DNA of 34,245 bases from Candidatus Amesbacteria bacterium RIFOXYB1_FULL_44_23 (GCA_001773775.1 MEXR01000038.1:1-34245); one strand, 5' to 3'; shown: positions 9,439 to 18,585, numbered from the stretch's first letter. Numbers and translations are program-made. The notes: generated by a model not told the origin, from the sequence alone.

Positions 9439-10508
9439 CACTCACCTCCGAACTGAATCACCTGCTCCACCAATCTGTTGGTATACCCCCACTCATTGTC
9501 ATACCATGCCAGCACTTTCACCAAATCTCCATCAATTACTTGGGTAAACTCAGGGTCGACTATTGCGCTGTAGTTGCTGCCAATGATATCCGAGGACACC
9601 AAATGTTCCGGAACTCCGTCCACTCCGGACATGCCCAAAATACCTTTATACTGTGGTGCTTGTGTCGCGTCTCTTAACGCATTATTTACCTCTTCTCTGG
9701 TGGTTTTATTCTTAGTTATAAATACAAAATCGGTAATCGACCCGGTTATTACCGGAACTCTCAGGGCCAACCCATCAAACATCCCCTTAAGCTCAGGAAT
9801 GACTTCGGTTGTTGCAATAGCCGCCCCCGTTGATGTAGGAACAATATTGGCCGCAGCTGCTCTCCCCCTTCTTAAATCTTTATGTGATCCGTCTTGCACA
9901 ACCTGATCATCCGTATACGCGTGCACTGTGGTCATCATTGCCTTGGCAATCCCGAATTTGGCGTGAATTACCGCCGCCACCGGAGTTATACAGTTAGTTG
10001 TACAAGAAGCATTTGATATCACCTGGTGTTCACCCTCTACTTCATTCACTCCCATTACGTAAGTTCCCACATTCCCTCCTTTGGCCGGAGCCGATATTAT
10101 TACTTTTTTTGCTCCCGCCTTAGCATGTTTCAACGCCCCCAACTCGTCCGTAAACTTCCCCGTACACTCCATCACCACCTCAACTCCATACTTACTCCAC
10201 GGCAGTTTTTCCGGATCTTTCTGTGCCAACACTGGGATTTTTAAACCCATGCTATCCACTACCAAATATCCAATCAATGGATCTTCATCCGTAGCCTCTT
10301 TGGGGCTCTTTACTTTTTCTGCCTTTACTTCAATCTCAAATCTTCGATAAGTGGTGTCCTGATTTAGCAGGTGGCACCACCCGGCTACCTCCATCGACCC
10401 AGATGTGTTTATAGCCACGAATTCCATTTCGTTGTGGTGTTTTAGAAGGCCGATTCTAAGTGCCAACCGTCCTATTCTTCCAAATCCATTAATTGCAACT
10501 TTAATCAT
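9438..10508 (-). CDS. gap: Glyceraldehyde-3-phosphate dehydrogenase, type I
   Basis: INGFGRIGRLALR, SNASCTTNCITP catalytic Cys, HAYTDDQ, WYDNEWGYTNRLVE. Confidence 0.96.
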   Translation of the reverse strand: MIKVAINGFGRIGRLALRIGLLKHHNEMEFVAINTSGSMEVAGWCHLLNQDTTYRRFEIEVKAEKVKSPKEATDEDPLIGYLVVDSMGLKIPVLAQKDPEKLPWSKYGVEVVMECTGKFTDELGALKHAKAGAKKVIISAPAKGGNVGTYVMGVNEVEGEHQVISNASCTTNCITPVAAVIHAKFGIAKAMMTTVHAYTDDQVVQDGSHKDLRRGRAAAANIVPTSTGAAIATTEVIPELKGMFDGLALRVPVITGSITDFVFITKNKTTREEVNNALRDATQAPQYKGILGMSGVDGVPEHLVSSDIIGSNYSAIVDPEFTQVIDGDLVKVLAWYDNEWGYTNRLVEQVIQFGGE

Positions 10509-10517
10509 ATATTTATA

Positions 10518-11414
10518 CTAACACACGGCCAGCAAACCTGGCAGTGTTCCTGTGGACAAATAAACCAACATCGCCCCCCCTCCCACAGAAATCCAATTGA
10601 ACTTCTCAGTCAGCCCAAAAGTCGAAATAGCCATTTCAATATCTCCTCCGCCTGCAACTTTGTAAGCTCCCAGATTGTCTGTTATTGCTCTCAATATTGT
10701 TTCCGTACCTTTAGAACAATTGGTGTCTTCGTATTTTCCCATCACCCCGGCAGCCAGAATTACTTCTGCCGTCTGAATTTCTTTGACGTATTCCTCAATT
10801 GCCTCATCGGAAATATCCAATCCGTCTTCCCGCAATTTAACCCCCGGCAGCAGTCCTCCTTTTAATATGGCCGTAAATTTATCCTGCATATCCTCAGCAA
10901 ACTTCTGCTTGTCATCAATTTTTACCCCCCCGATTACTAGTATTCTTTTGCCGGCATGATTCCAGACTGTCGACAGCATCTCCAGCTCTTTTTCAAACCG
11001 CTGTCCCACTACTACCTGCCCGCCTCGCTGGCGTATCACCTTAGGCACCCCCACAATTGAAGCGTGTTTACGGTGTGATGTGGCAAATGCTTCATTAACA
11101 TATACTTCAAAGTCCCCCGCCAGTTCTGTCGCATACTCTTCACTATTCTCCTTTTCACCGGGATTATTTCTTACTTCAGAATCAAACTCCACATCAACAA
11201 ATTCAGTTCTCAATTGGCTCGCCAAATCATACTTAGTTTCAGTATGTCCGATCACCCGCACTTTTGCCGCCCCCTTCTCCTTTAAAAAAGTAACCACGCT
11301 TCTAATCGAATCCGCTCTGGGGTTATTACCATCATCCACATCAAAGTCTCCTCTAACTAAAACTCTTTTTCCAAACAGATCAGCGTTTTTTAGGCTGGGC
11401 AGGCTCTCGCTCAT
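10518..11414 (-). CDS. pgk: Phosphoglycerate kinase, shortened/divergent (298 aa)
   Basis: KRVLVRGDFDV, EVRNNPGE, VYVNEAFATSHRKHASIVG, VIGGVKIDDK, GVMGKYE, VAGGGDIEMAISTFGL, SVGGGAMLVYLSTGTLPGL. Confidence 0.88.
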   Translation of the reverse strand: MSESLPSLKNADLFGKRVLVRGDFDVDDGNNPRADSIRSVVTFLKEKGAAKVRVIGHTETKYDLASQLRTEFVDVEFDSEVRNNPGEKENSEEYATELAGDFEVYVNEAFATSHRKHASIVGVPKVIRQRGGQVVVGQRFEKELEMLSTVWNHAGKRILVIGGVKIDDKQKFAEDMQDKFTAILKGGLLPGVKLREDGLDISDEAIEEYVKEIQTAEVILAAGVMGKYEDTNCSKGTETILRAITDNLGAYKVAGGGDIEMAISTFGLTEKFNWISVGGGAMLVYLSTGTLPGLLAVC

Positions 11415-11847
11415 ACCGGGTTATTTTCTCCACTCGGCGCAAATAATTTTCCGACTGCACAAACTCGGTTTCCAAAAATTTTTCCACCAATTCCACCGCC
11501 AACATCTCATCAGTATTATCAGCCGCCAGAGCCAATATATTTATATTGTCGTCTTTACGGGAAGCGTGAACTTGATCCTGAACAAAACCCAAGCCAGCTC
11601 TGATTCCTTTTACTTTATTTGCCGCAATGCACATTCCCGATCCGCCACCGCAAATTAATATTCCCCTATTATGCTCTGGGTTTACTGCCACCCGCTGGGC
11701 CACGTCAATCGCATAATCTACAAAATCATCAGACTGAGCATATTCATAAGCTCCCAAATCCTCAAAGGTGTACCCTCGTCCTTTTAGCCACTCATTTATT
11801 TTTGCCTTTAACTCAAATCCTCTATGGTCAGCGGCAATGTATATCAT
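11380..11847 (-). CDS. rpiB: Ribose-5-phosphate isomerase B
   Basis: IYIAADHRGFELKAKI, CGGGSGMCIAANKVKGIRAGL, RKDDNINILALAA. Confidence 0.9.
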   Translation of the reverse strand: MIYIAADHRGFELKAKINEWLKGRGYTFEDLGAYEYAQSDDFVDYAIDVAQRVAVNPEHNRGILICGGGSGMCIAANKVKGIRAGLGFVQDQVHASRKDDNINILALAADNTDEMLAVELVEKFLETEFVQSENYLRRVEKITRYEREPAQPKKR

Positions 11848-12494
11848 ATATGCACAAATGCCGTAGCCAACTCTCTCAGCTCGCGTTCCGGCCCATCGGA
11901 TAATACCACATCGGTAGATACTAGTATGCCTTTAGCACCCAACTTCAATGCAACCTTTACATCCTCGAGACTATGGATTCCTGCACCCACCAGCACCGGA
12001 AAAGTCACTGCTTTTACAACTTTTTCAATAATATCAGGGTGCTCTGTCGAAACCGACTTCTCTCGACTTCCCACCAACTCTGGTGGTTCATACGCAATAT
12101 AATCCGGAGTCATTGCCGCGACCCTTACTGCTTCCTCAACTGAGCCTGCACATACGCAAGCTTCAAACGCCAGTCCCCCGATAAGTCCCATCGTTTTTTT
12201 CAACGCCTCTTCGTCTAGCTTGTGTTCTGAGTGATTCAAAAGAGTTCCCATAGCCCCTGCCTCCTCCACATCTTCCCTGGTAATCCACCCGGTATTTTTC
12301 CCCTGTTCTACCGCATCCACATGCTGCACCCAGCAGTCTGACCCGGTTTCTTCACAATTTCTTAAATCAGCCACCTGCGGCACAGCCACCACCCGAACCC
12401 CGGTATCTTCCATCACCCTCTTACAAATCCTGGCTAGATTGGTAGCCTTGTATCCTGTCGCTTCCTTGTATGTTTTAAAATTGACAACAATCAT
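11844..12494 (-). CDS. tpiA: Triosephosphate isomerase, archaeal-type short form
   Basis: VVNFKTY, GTLLNHSEHKL, DYIAYEPPELVGS, VGAGIHSLEDVK, ILVSTDVV. Confidence 0.9.
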   Translation of the reverse strand: MIVVNFKTYKEATGYKATNLARICKRVMEDTGVRVVAVPQVADLRNCEETGSDCWVQHVDAVEQGKNTGWITREDVEEAGAMGTLLNHSEHKLDEEALKKTMGLIGGLAFEACVCAGSVEEAVRVAAMTPDYIAYEPPELVGSREKSVSTEHPDIIEKVVKAVTFPVLVGAGIHSLEDVKVALKLGAKGILVSTDVVLSDGPERELRELATAFVHI

Positions 12495-12503
12495 GTATCT
12501 ATA

Positions 12504-13040
12504 TTAAATCATTTCAATGTTTTTATAAATCTCTTCCATAGTTTTCCTGATTTCCCCCCATTTCTCCTCCTCAATTTCCACGCTTATTACCATCACCCTG
12601 TCACCAGTTTTGCTCCATGCTTCCTGCCTTTTATTAGCCTTTCCTCCGGGAAACTCTTCACTCCAGGTCAAAACCGTCCAATCAACTTTTTTCCCGGCAA
12701 TATACGCCCTTTCCGAAACAATATTTCCGTTTGTCTTCAATTCATCTACCCGCCTGTCGGTTAAATCCATCAAGCTCTCCACCTCTGGCCGCACTGATAT
12801 TTTAACCATTTCCCGATTCCATTCTGTCGGCAACCGCATCCTGATTCCCAACTCCTTATCCTGATACATATTAGTTAATTCCATAGCCGGATTATCAATA
12901 TCCCCCCACCCCTGACCATATTTGGCCATCTCTGCCCTTGTCCACTGTCGATAATCCCAAAGTGTGACCATTACCCCCAAAATCACTAATGTCCAAATTA
13001 TTCCCCAACCAACAAATTTAGACCCACGTTTATGGCTCAT
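12504..13040 (-). CDS. Membrane-anchored protein of unknown function (PsbP/lipoprotein-like ectodomain)
   Basis: N-terminal TM then soluble domain ELGIRMRLPTEWNREMVKISV... Confidence 0.5.
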   Translation of the reverse strand: MSHKRGSKFVGWGIIWTLVILGVMVTLWDYRQWTRAEMAKYGQGWGDIDNPAMELTNMYQDKELGIRMRLPTEWNREMVKISVRPEVESLMDLTDRRVDELKTNGNIVSERAYIAGKKVDWTVLTWSEEFPGGKANKRQEAWSKTGDRVMVISVEIEEEKWGEIRKTMEEIYKNIEMI

Positions 13041-13482
13041 AGATTACCACCAGCTCCTCCTCTTCATAATTTCCATCAGTATCGTTAGCCACTATTACAA
13101 TTGTATTCTCTCCTTCATCCAATTCAATGCTTCCAGAAAATCGTCCCTGACCGTCCGCCACCAGCTCAATGTCATTAATGGCCACCTCAGCCTTTGGACT
13201 AGTCACTCCGCTGACTTTCAAAGTTGACTCTTTTAAAACTTGTCCTGCCGCCGGATTTCCAATGTGTAAAGTTAAAGTGCTCATTTTGACTTTCTCCATG
13301 GTTTTTGTTGGAACTGTCGTTATTCCAGATGCCACAATGGGGGTTACTTCAAAAACCTTTTCATCCACTTCTGTCACCATTCCTCGTTGTTTTGATCCGG
13401 ACACCACGGCTCCTCCAGCCAAAACCAGAAGCCCGGCAATTACCCCCAACCAAATTGAATTCTTAGCTGTTTTGTCGCTCAT
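13030..13482 (-). CDS. Membrane-anchored protein with C-terminal bacterial Ig-like domain
   Basis: TM then LKVSGVTSPKAEVAINDIELVADGQGRFSGSIELDEGENTIVIVANDTDGNYEEEELVV. Confidence 0.65.
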   Translation of the reverse strand: MSDKTAKNSIWLGVIAGLLVLAGGAVVSGSKQRGMVTEVDEKVFEVTPIVASGITTVPTKTMEKVKMSTLTLHIGNPAAGQVLKESTLKVSGVTSPKAEVAINDIELVADGQGRFSGSIELDEGENTIVIVANDTDGNYEEEELVVIYEP

Positions 13483-13834
13483 ATTTCTTTATTTCTTTAG
13501 CCCTTGTTTCATTTATTTGTCTTCTGCTTTTGGAAATAATAACAAATCCCCAAACCAAAAAAATCCCCAAAGACCCCACCCCCAATTCCCACGGAAACTC
13601 ATACATTATCGTCGCAGCCACTTCACCTCCATACTCATTAATAATCTCAGGGTCCTGCAAATATAATTCCAACAGCTCACCCGTCCCTCTCTCACCCACC
13701 AACCACCACCCCCTCCACCATCCCGCCGCTGCTGCCATCAGGATCAAAGTAAATATCACCCCAAACCGCACCCAAAACAAAAAAATTCTCCGTTTCTCAT
13801 ACTCCACAATTTTCGTCATTACTTTTGTCGCCAT
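13463..13834 (-). CDS. Two-TM protein downstream of ECF sigma (candidate anti-sigma or partner)
   Basis: Two TM segments; 16-bp overlap with the sigma gene. Confidence 0.5.
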   Translation of the reverse strand: MATKVMTKIVEYEKRRIFLFWVRFGVIFTLILMAAAAGWWRGWWLVGERGTGELLELYLQDPEIINEYGGEVAATIMYEFPWELGVGSLGIFLVWGFVIISKSRRQINETRAKEIKKYERQNS

Positions 13835-14361
13835 ATTGCTTTCTTCAGGGCCGATTTGGCTCTAAATAAATGTGACCGTACCGTGTTTATCGGCAACCTC
13901 ATTTTTTTACTTATTTGCTCATAAGTCAAATTATCAAAGTAAAAAGACTGCACTACTTTCTTTTGCATCTCGGGTAAATTTTCCACCGCATTTCTTACCG
14001 TCATCTCATCCTCCTTTAGTGCAAGCTCTTCTATTTCATCCAGTTTTTTATCAACTACGTTTTCACCCAACTTCGTCAGTCTTGCCTTTCTTCGCCAATA
14101 GTCCATACCCTTGTTTTTTGCGATTTGAAAAATCCAGCTGGAAAATTTTTTAGACACATCAAAACTCTCCAAATGTTTGTAAGCCGAAACCAGAGTTTCT
14201 TGAGTTATCTCCGCCGCCTCGTCTGCATCTCCCACAATCCTTACACCAAACCCTAAAATCCTTTTTTCGTATCTTTCCACCAACTCCTCAAACAAAAGCA
14301 TTTCGCCCTTTTTAATTCTACTCACCAACTCTTCATCAGAAAGCGAATTTAGAACGGCCAT
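13819..14361 (-). CDS. ECF-type RNA polymerase sigma-70 family factor
   Basis: Region 2: DADEAAEITQETLVSAYKHLESFDVSKKFSSWIFQIAKNKGMDYWRRK; region 4: LPEMQKKVVQSFYFDNLTYEQISKKMRLPINTVRSHLFRAKSALKKA. Confidence 0.93.
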   Translation of the reverse strand: MAVLNSLSDEELVSRIKKGEMLLFEELVERYEKRILGFGVRIVGDADEAAEITQETLVSAYKHLESFDVSKKFSSWIFQIAKNKGMDYWRRKARLTKLGENVVDKKLDEIEELALKEDEMTVRNAVENLPEMQKKVVQSFYFDNLTYEQISKKMRLPINTVRSHLFRAKSALKKAIWRQK

Positions 14362-14379
14362 GCTATTATCATAATATAT

Positions 14380-14559
14380 ATGGCAGTTCCCCTTCCCACC
14401 GAATACGAATACCGACCCAATCTTGGCGAAAAAATATTGACCTACGTCAAAAAAACAGCCCCCGGAGTTTTAGCTAGAGCCATACAGATAACCATGCACG
14501 CCATCTTCGAAGTCGCCCGCTTCATCATCCAGATGTTCAAAGACGCCACCACCCGCTAG
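14380..14559 (+). CDS. Small protein (59 aa), unknown, not in ORF track
   Basis: MAVPLPTEYEYRPNLGEKILTYVKKTAPGVLARAIQITMHAIFEVARFIIQMFKDATTR*; divergent from sigma with TATCAT 7 nt before ATG. Confidence 0.5.
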   Translation: MAVPLPTEYEYRPNLGEKILTYVKKTAPGVLARAIQITMHAIFEVARFIIQMFKDATTR

Positions 14560-14577
14560 TGGGTGTATACTATTTTT

Positions 14578-15636
14578 ATGGAAGAACCCTCGTCTGTCCA
14601 ACCGCCCCCCGTTGACACCCCTTCCATAACAGTCCCATCCCCTGTTCCCAAAAAATCACTTAAACCACTCATCCCACTTCTGATTTTAGTTGGATTTCTT
14701 CCTCTGGGTGTAGGTGCCGTCATGCTTCGTCAATCAATGTCTGGCCAAGCCGCTTTTTTTACCCGCCCCTGCTCAACTAAAATCGCCAGCGTCCGGATTC
14801 ATCCGGGTCAAGCTTCCACCACAGTCAACGGTCTACCCATCTATTTGTCAGCCTTAGCCTACGACAACAAGGGGCTACCCATCTGGAAAGGTGTAGTCTA
14901 CGAGTGGGGTATTAGCTCTTCCAATTCCATCGGCAACTTGGTTCCCGACAATCAAACCGCCGTTTTTACTCCGGCTAACCCGGGCTCCGGTGACATCTAC
15001 GTTATCGGCCAATACTGTAAGAAAAAAGCTACCGGATCTGCCCTTGTCACTGTTTTACAGGCCGAACCTGCCCCTACCCCCGCCCCACTTCCCACGGTTG
15101 GACCATCCCCCAGGCCCACCCCAACTCTTGCCCCAACTCCTACACCACTAGCCAGTAAACAAGTGTTTATCACTTCCACTCTTTACAATGGTAATTTGGG
15201 AGGCCTTAGCGGAGCAGACGCAAAATGCCAAACTCAGGCCATTGCTGCCAATCTTAGCGGAACTTGGAAAGCTTGGCTTAGTGATAACACCACCTCAGCC
15301 ACAAGTCGTTTGTCGCACTCCAATCTACCATACGCTATGGTCAATGGCACAATAATTGCCAACAACTGGACCGACCTTACTGATGGCACATTGGCCTCAT
15401 CCCTCATCATAGACGAGAATGGGTCTATGCACGGGAATTATGTTTGGACAGGAACAAATGAATTTGGTGCAATCAACGATCCAAACATTTCCAAATGTTC
15501 CGATTGGACAGCTTTATCTAACGATTCTCCCTCTGGTCCCGCCGGACACAGTGGTTATACCGATTATCAATGGACCCGCTACAGACTAATGGATAATTGT
15601 GCCAGTCTCCACGCTCTCTACTGCTTCGAACAGTAA
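14578..15636 (+). CDS. Surface protein with Pro/Thr linker and C-terminal DUF1554 / C-type-lectin-like domain
   Basis: Single N-terminal TM; APTPAPLPTVGPSPRPTPTLAPTPTP linker; KQVFITSTLYNGNLGGLSGADAKCQTQA...NCASLHALYCFEQ. ORF track start is GTG 14563; ATG 14578 preferred. Confidence 0.75.
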   Translation: MEEPSSVQPPPVDTPSITVPSPVPKKSLKPLIPLLILVGFLPLGVGAVMLRQSMSGQAAFFTRPCSTKIASVRIHPGQASTTVNGLPIYLSALAYDNKGLPIWKGVVYEWGISSSNSIGNLVPDNQTAVFTPANPGSGDIYVIGQYCKKKATGSALVTVLQAEPAPTPAPLPTVGPSPRPTPTLAPTPTPLASKQVFITSTLYNGNLGGLSGADAKCQTQAIAANLSGTWKAWLSDNTTSATSRLSHSNLPYAMVNGTIIANNWTDLTDGTLASSLIIDENGSMHGNYVWTGTNEFGAINDPNISKCSDWTALSNDSPSGPAGHSGYTDYQWTRYRLMDNCASLHALYCFEQ

Positions 15637-15644
15637 TCCCGGTA

Positions 15645-16403
15645 TCAAATCAGTAATCCAAACACCAGTGCTAAAGCTATCCTGTAGACACCAAATGCAA
15701 CAAAATTGTGCTTTTGCACATAACCAATCAACCACCTTACCACTATCCAAGCTGAAAAGTAGGCTCCCGCAAACCCCACTCCTAAAATTAACCACTCATT
15801 CGCTGTAAAACTCCATCCTGATTTCACCAAATCCAACCCTGTAGCTGCCACCATCGTCGGTATCGCTAAAACAAATGAAAATTTAACTGCCTCAATCCTG
15901 GATAGTCCCATCATCATTCCGCCCATGATAGTCATTAGTGCTCTCGATACTCCCGGAATTACTGACACCGCCTGAAGAACACCAATTAACACCGCCTGCT
16001 TAATATTCAATTCTGAAATTTGTAGTTTGCGGTCTCGGGTTTGCAACTTCTCCCAAATAATCATCCCCACACCCCCCAGTAAAAGCGCCCACACCACTAC
16101 TTCCGCATTTCCCAACAAATAAGTCTTAACTACCCTGTACAATCCAAACCCTATCACCCCAGTGGGCACAAAAGCCCACATCATCGCTTTAACCGACTTA
16201 AATGACCTAAAGGCCTCTTTACTTTCCCACGCCACTGCCGCAATCGCTCCTAACTGAATCACTATTTCAAAACTTTTTACAAATTCCGTTTGCGCCACTC
16301 CCAATAGCTTACTTGCCAAAATTAAGTGCCCGGTTGATGAGATTGGTAAAAACTCAGTCACCCCCTCGACAACGGACAAAATCAATACTTGTACCCAATC
16401 CAT
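15645..16403 (-). CDS. uppP: Undecaprenyl-diphosphatase
   Basis: VEGVTEFLPISSTGHLILAS, PGVSRALMTIMGGMMMGLSRIEAVKFSFVLAIPTM. Confidence 0.95.
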   Translation of the reverse strand: MDWVQVLILSVVEGVTEFLPISSTGHLILASKLLGVAQTEFVKSFEIVIQLGAIAAVAWESKEAFRSFKSVKAMMWAFVPTGVIGFGLYRVVKTYLLGNAEVVVWALLLGGVGMIIWEKLQTRDRKLQISELNIKQAVLIGVLQAVSVIPGVSRALMTIMGGMMMGLSRIEAVKFSFVLAIPTMVAATGLDLVKSGWSFTANEWLILGVGFAGAYFSAWIVVRWLIGYVQKHNFVAFGVYRIALALVFGLLI

Positions 16404-16407
16404 TCAA

Positions 16408-17052
16408 TTATTTTACTCCACTTTCCACCTTCGCTGCCTGTTCCTCTGTCTTAATCGCAATCATTTCCTCCAATCGGCTGGCATGCCACATTTTCCAATG
16501 CACCCACCACAATGACAGTGATCCGACACTGTAAGGCAGCAAGTAAGCCAGCGACTGTTTCTCGCCTGTACTCAAAGTAATTCCCAACAAAGCGTTAACT
16601 CCCAAATACAACGCCCCGATCAACATTCCTATGCTGGCCAATCCCATGACTAAAACAAAAGCATATGAATATGCTTTTTTCCCTAAAGCATCAATCTCTT
16701 CTTTGGACTTATTTATCGCTTTATGTAAGTGGAAAAACCACATCGGCAAGCTCACCATAATGGCCGACACTCTCAACGACAGTCCTCTTAACCACTGCTC
16801 CTGAGCATAAGTCACGGAACCGGAGTAGCGATAGTTAGTGCTGGGAGATATTCCGCCCAACCAAACTTTCTCTAAGATGATCCTTACCAAATCCGACAAC
16901 CCCCAATATAAAACCATCATCGACACGAAAGCCATAAAGTAAAAATATCCGTCCCCGATTTTTTTCTTAGCCGAACTCCCTGGCCTGAAGATTGTTATAA
17001 ATCCAATTACGGCAAACACCAAAACTCCCAAAAAGATTAAAAAGCTGATCAT
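16408..17052 (-). CDS. DUF5671-like multi-TM membrane protein
   Basis: About five TMs; LRGLSLRVSAIMVSLPMWFFHLH..; SD GGAG inside the upstream gene end. Confidence 0.5.
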   Translation of the reverse strand: MISFLIFLGVLVFAVIGFITIFRPGSSAKKKIGDGYFYFMAFVSMMVLYWGLSDLVRIILEKVWLGGISPSTNYRYSGSVTYAQEQWLRGLSLRVSAIMVSLPMWFFHLHKAINKSKEEIDALGKKAYSYAFVLVMGLASIGMLIGALYLGVNALLGITLSTGEKQSLAYLLPYSVGSLSLWWVHWKMWHASRLEEMIAIKTEEQAAKVESGVK

Positions 17053-18578
17053 TTCTGTTTCTCCTTTCTTCTTAATCTACTATACCAGAAATAATAAATC
17101 CCCCCAATTTCCAGTCCCAAAGGCAAACCCAGAACCAAAACGGTTCTCCCCCAGCCATCACCCAGTCCGGCCTGACCACCACCGACAGCATCATTATCTT
17201 CTGCGTCCCGGATAATTAAATCGTCCGTCATTTGCGCTTGTGTCATGCTCCGAGAAAGCTTGGTCAAATACATTTTCTTATTTGTTTTCATCCACGGAGT
17301 GCCATCATCCTGATATGCCATTTTTTGAATTTCCTTTGCCGATACATCTCCGGCATATCCAACGCTGAATCCCGGAACCGTTTTTTTGTGATTCGAAAAC
17401 ACATACAAAATAATATTTACACTTTCATTAGCAATCTGTGATGTGGTTGAATCCAGCACTTCCTCTTCAAAAGCCGTTGGAACTATCCCTTTTTCAAACT
17501 GAATCCCGTCCCAATACACTTCAGTTTTGGGTGAACCCTCAACCATCAGGTTTAACATTGGGGTACTGCTGCTTGTCGGCCTGAACACTACCTGCAACCT
17601 TCTCCATTCATCATTAGTCGCCAAATCCACAACATTAGACATCCGTTCTATCCCCCCTCCAGACACTCTCAATTTGGCTTCGCCGGATGCTCCTGGTTTG
17701 GCTTTTACATAAGCCGAAAACACATAATCTACTCCCGTCTTCAAACCACTGATTGATTTGTACCCCATCGCATTACCAAGCTCAGCATTTCCATAACTTG
17801 GCACCGTCAACCGATAAACCGATACCCCCTGCCAAGCGTCTTTGGCTATTACCGTCCCCCCACTCCATTTTTCTGAGCCCATCTCAAATCCATAGGCAGC
17901 CAACTTATCTGCTTCGTTGTATTTTGACCCCGGACCGGAAATCTTTAAAGGATACACAATTCCTTCACTGTCAAAGGAAATCATCAAAGGAGTCATGTGT
18001 CCCGTTCGTAGTGACGTCCCCATATAGCCCAACGCTTCGGTTGATATTTTAGCCGCCACAAAAAACCATCTTTTCAAAGCATAGTGCTGCAGTAACAAAT
18101 CCCTGTTCGTGGGATATTCATATCCATTTTTGGTCAGCCACTCCCGTAAAGATTTACCGTCGACAGCTTCTAATACCGTGATGTCGTAAACATCCACTTT
18201 TTTCGATTCCACCACCGTCACTCCTGATTCTTCCATACCCACAGTGGACACACTTCCAATCATTGGCATTGCCGAATCGTACCGATTGTTATACTTTGGC
18301 CTGGTATAGTCATCCAAAGCTGTAAACAGTTCATCCTTAGAAGAAGTTACTTCGGGCTTATTAGGAACTGGAATTATCCAGGCAAAATCCTCCGCTTCCC
18401 CCCGAAAAGTCGTCGATAACACCAAGGTCTCCCTTTTCCCATCATGCCAAATCACTGCTTTTTGTCCGGTCTCCACCATCGGTTTATGGGGTGGGGAAAT
18501 CAACATTCCGTCAGCTTGTACTACTGCCGGAAACAAAGCCACTACCAAACAAACCACCACCCACCAAAGTTTTTTCAC
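17049..18578 (-). CDS. DUF2330-like secreted/membrane protein with embedded carbohydrate-binding-like domain
   Basis: Signal peptide; DGMLISPPHKPMVETGQKAVIWHDGKRETLVLSTTFRGEAEDFAWIIPVPNKPEV; internal SGLKTGVDYVFSAYVKAKPG...VYWDGIQFEKG (CBM_4_9-like); C-terminal TM. Confidence 0.7.
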   Translation of the reverse strand: MKKLWWVVVCLVVALFPAVVQADGMLISPPHKPMVETGQKAVIWHDGKRETLVLSTTFRGEAEDFAWIIPVPNKPEVTSSKDELFTALDDYTRPKYNNRYDSAMPMIGSVSTVGMEESGVTVVESKKVDVYDITVLEAVDGKSLREWLTKNGYEYPTNRDLLLQHYALKRWFFVAAKISTEALGYMGTSLRTGHMTPLMISFDSEGIVYPLKISGPGSKYNEADKLAAYGFEMGSEKWSGGTVIAKDAWQGVSVYRLTVPSYGNAELGNAMGYKSISGLKTGVDYVFSAYVKAKPGASGEAKLRVSGGGIERMSNVVDLATNDEWRRLQVVFRPTSSSTPMLNLMVEGSPKTEVYWDGIQFEKGIVPTAFEEEVLDSTTSQIANESVNIILYVFSNHKKTVPGFSVGYAGDVSAKEIQKMAYQDDGTPWMKTNKKMYLTKLSRSMTQAQMTDDLIIRDAEDNDAVGGGQAGLGDGWGRTVLVLGLPLGLEIGGIYYFWYSRLRRKEKQK

Positions 18579-18585
18579 TTAATAA

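Noticed and set aside
11080-11658. 192-aa plus-strand ORF
   Set aside because: Shadow ORF antisense to pgk and rpiB; Ser/Thr/Leu-rich composition is typical of antisense translation.
13169-13666. 165-aa plus-strand ORF
   Set aside because: Antisense to the Ig-like and two-TM genes; no recognisable motifs.
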